Origin: Ctenosaura bakeri | Taxonomy: Eukaryota > Chordata > Lepidosauria > Squamata > Iguanidae | DNA length: 64,000 nt | Assembly: GCA_948474755.1 (NCBI GenBank) | Contig: CAOLHI010000056.1 | Coordinates: 868,001 to 932,000, forward strand | Reading direction: 5' to 3' | Shown: one piece after another, positions 63,200 to 64,000 of the stretch | Layout of the letters: each line of letters opens with the position of its first letter | Numbering within the stretch: the stretch's first letter is position 1 | Notes under the pieces: generated by a model | What the model saw: the letters and a program-made list of their open reading frames with translations, nothing else | Databases searched by the model: none | What the model was told of the DNA's origin: nothing | Program-made: the position numbers and the translations under genes

Positions 63200-63403
63200 G
63201 GTCATTTCTGCACTAGACTGTTATAGTGCTATTATTCCACTTTCAACATCCTGTGGAATTCTGGGGTTTGTAGTTTCCTGAGGCCAAAGAGCTCTCTGGC
63301 TGAGAATCCTAAATGCCCCTCCCTCAACTGCAAACTCCAGGATCCCATAGGATGTTGAAAGTGGAATATGATAGCACTATAACAGTGTAGGGCGGAAATG
63401 GCC
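63200..63403. mobile_element. Fold-back MITE, long form
   Basis: GGTCATTTCTGCACTAG to GGCGGAAATGGCC, target duplication TTA (63197-63199, 63404-63406). Confidence 0.94.
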
Positions 63404-63734
63404 TTATACAAATACAAACAATCATTGTTGTTCACCACTGCTCAGTTCTGGAACAAGGACTTAAGAAAAATTCAGGTCCATTTTTAAATGAATCATACCT
63501 GGATAAACCTAGGAACAAGGTACAAATGAAGTAAGTTCACCTCTCTTTCAAACACATTGTGTCACCAAACTTTTCAAAGCTGGTGCTATATACAGAAGGA
63601 AAAGGATTCCTTCGTCTGATTTTAACTACGAAAGTTTGGGAAATGTTGAAATAGACAACAATTCAGAGATAACATTTTCTATCAGAAAAATGGGGAAAAG
63701 AACAAACTGCTCTTACTATCAGGGAATTTATCAT
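63404..63734. other. No gene seen
   Basis: Unrecognised. Confidence 0.45.
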
Positions 63735-63985
63735 AATGTTTAGGTGGAATCTCTTTCCCTAAAGTTTGAAGCTATTGCTCTTGCTCCTAGTCTCTGGAGC
63801 AGCAGAAAATAGACTTGTTCCATCCACCCTACAAGATCCCTTCAAATATTTAAACATTGCTATCACATTACCTCTTAACCTTCTCTTCTCCAAGCTTCTC
63901 TTCCAAGCTTCTGCTAGCTTCTCCTTCTCTTCTCCAAGTTGAACATACCCAGCTCCCTCACAGGGCTTCATGCAATGGCACAGCT
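63735..63985 (-). mobile_element. CR1 LINE fragment, runs toward window edge
   Basis: The minus strand reads [20 protein letters not shown] and then a C-terminal part with SNSFKL. A short duplication (CTTCTCTTCCAAGCTTCT) lies at 63893-63930. Confidence 0.85.
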
Positions 63986-64000
63986 TGGCGCAAGTGTGAT

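Overview
This window is vertebrate intergenic DNA, most likely from a squamate reptile (a lizard). It holds Sauria-type and 5S rRNA-derived SINEs, tRNA-headed SINEs with LINE-like tails, Bov-B, CR1, L2-like and L1 LINE pieces, solo LTRs, SPIN-like and other hAT elements, mariner-like elements and short non-autonomous Helitrons. I found no convincing host exon, tRNA, rRNA or small-RNA gene and nothing bacterial. The open frames are remnants of transposon proteins or by-products of low-complexity and palindromic DNA. Placing the species below Squamata from sequence alone would be a guess.

The main content is a dense set of miniature inverted-repeat elements in four groups: a fold-back family of near-perfect palindromes (about 30 copies or fragments), a CpG-rich family (8 copies, about 400 to 700 bp), a family built from internal hairpins (4 copies, about 455 to 520 bp), and a single related element. 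All share terminal repeats of the form GGCCMTTTYCGCAC, and 15 copies have exactly matching 3-bp flanks. Several sit inside other recognisable repeats, so the filled sites confirm their ends. This points to one transposase system, most like PIF/Harbinger, driving structurally different elements; no transposase is encoded here. In many fold-back copies both arms carry the same private changes, and the internal hairpins of two families are kept despite sequence change.

Layout: 0.1-1 kb SPIN-like hAT with foreign filling; 1-6.3 kb CR1, nested palindromes, a CpG-rich element with a minisatellite, a SINE and a Helitron; 6.3-15.1 kb CpG-rich elements, Bov-B, a 5S SINE broken by a hAT, and a second Helitron; 15-22.5 kb fold-back elements, CR1 and hairpin elements; 22.9-23.8 kb a cluster of TTTCTGCACAGAAA palindromes (second copy at 51.4-51.8 kb); 24-36 kb a solo LTR, Bov-B, Sauria SINEs and tRNA SINEs; 34-37.3 and 41.7-42.1 kb mariner-like elements; 38-40 kb a triple nest (SINE, LTR, hairpin element); 42-53 kb CR1, LTR, CpG-rich and hairpin elements; 54-57 kb an L1 tail and two divergent CpG-rich elements; 58-61 kb a SINE nest and a retroviral-type LTR; 61.4-62.6 kb a 1.2-kb nearly pure purine tract. 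Unique stretches between repeats include several homeodomain-rich blocks that could be conserved enhancers.
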